Shown: positions 63,701-64,000 of the stretch, piece after piece
Layout of the letters: each line of letters starts with the position of its first letter
Numbering within the stretch: the stretch's first letter is position 1
Assembly (NCBI GenBank): GCA_036872755.1
Contig: JAVHNS010000008.1
Span: 930,001 to 994,000, forward strand
Reading direction: 5' to 3'
DNA: 64,000 bases
Source of the DNA: Orbilia blumenaviensis
Taxonomy: Eukaryota > Ascomycota > Orbiliomycetes > Orbiliales > Orbiliaceae
The notes under the pieces: generated by a model
Seen by the model: the letters and a program-made list of their open reading frames with translations, nothing else
What the model was told of the DNA's origin: nothing
Databases searched by the model: none
Made by a program: the position numbers and the translations under genes

Positions 63701-64000
63701 TCTGGAGATTCTAGAGGCATCTCTGCACTGCAACGCCACGTCGCGCGGGGCATTCGTTTATCAGCATCGAGAACTTAAGGCAATTCGGTGGGCGACACTG
63801 GTCTCGTTGGGCGACACCAATAGGCATACAACATGTAACAAAGAGGTCCGCCCGCCCGTCGTTGGTGTAATAACTACTCTAGATGACCTTGTTGTAGTCT
63901 TATAATTACTGGACAAGGATGAGTTTGAGCCTCTTGGAAGTTGAACGACTCTACTAGATCCAAGGATGCTAGTTTAGAAGAAAGCCGGTATTAGTATTAT
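60787..64000. other. ccg-9 upstream region and gene-free right end
   Basis: About 3.2 kb without a credible gene. The first 800 bp hold the ccg-9 promoter. Open frames elsewhere (62.5-63.9 kb) are short and carry no known motif. A distant gene starting beyond 64000 cannot be excluded. Confidence 0.45.
60994..61565 (-). promoter_or_regulatory. Cluster of seven stress-response-element cores upstream of ccg-9
   Basis: AGGGG occurs on the plus strand (CCCCT in the direction of the gene) at 60994, 61176, 61184, 61439, 61467, 61551 and 61561, that is 205 to 780 bp before the ATG. AGGGG/CCCCT is the STRE core bound by Msn2/4-type zinc fingers in fungi, and trehalose genes are known STRE targets. 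The local G-richness raises the chance count, so function is inferred. Confidence 0.45.

Overview
The window is nuclear DNA of a filamentous ascomycete (Pezizomycotina). The signs are short introns (mostly 45-125 bp) with GTANGT donors and CTAAC-type branch points, a Neurospora ccg-9-type trehalose synthase, an AA9 lytic polysaccharide monooxygenase, a PTH11-like receptor, a Zn2Cys6 regulator and a proteinase K-type subtilase. Conserved genes are intron-rich (6 exons each in the complex I TYKY subunit, eIF2B-epsilon and MLH3), which hints at an early-branching class, but the genus cannot be named from the sequence alone. All gene models were spliced by hand; reading frames close across every junction given.

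Layout. 0.3-2.5 kb (+): a two-domain protein, a metzincin-like fold with a degenerate HQxxHxxGxxH site fused to a fucose-lectin-like domain. 2.87-3.3 kb: a MITE-like element with arms of about 110 bp. 3.55-5.25 kb (+): F-box-like protein. 5.4-10 kb (-): a 1441-residue orphan with repeated beta-rich motifs followed by long amphipathic helices. 12.5-15.4 kb (+): an 883-residue orphan. 16.9-19.6 kb (+): meiotic-clade AAA ATPase. 20.0-20.6 kb (-): mitochondrial ribosomal protein uS17m. 21.4-22.9 kb (-): secreted subtilisin. 24.8-25.9 kb (-): complex I 23-kDa Fe-S subunit. 28.9-29.9 kb (+): AA9 LPMO. 30.5-31.8 kb (-): PTH11-like 7TM protein. 35.3-36.4 kb (+): secreted pre-pro protein of unknown function. 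38.6-39.5 kb (+): secreted HNH nuclease. 40.0-40.1 kb (-): tRNA-Met. 40.7-42.7 kb (+): proline-rich, disordered protein. 43.5-45.8 kb (-): eIF2B-epsilon. 48.1-50.9 kb (+): Zn2Cys6 transcription factor. 53.4-54.3 kb (-): GNAT acetyltransferase. 55.1-57.8 kb (-): MLH3. 58.4-60.8 kb (-): ccg-9 trehalose synthase.

The genes do not form one pathway or a biosynthetic cluster. Housekeeping genes (20-26 kb, 43-46 kb, 53-61 kb) alternate with gene-poor accessory stretches (26-39 kb) that hold the secreted proteins (LPMO, HNH nuclease, unknown pre-pro protein) and the PTH11-like receptor, a mix typical of a saprotrophic or host-associated lifestyle. The left 16 kb is richest in unrecognised coding sequence: the pseudo-metzincin/lectin fusion, the giant repeat/helix protein and the 883-residue orphan are the best candidates for undescribed biology.
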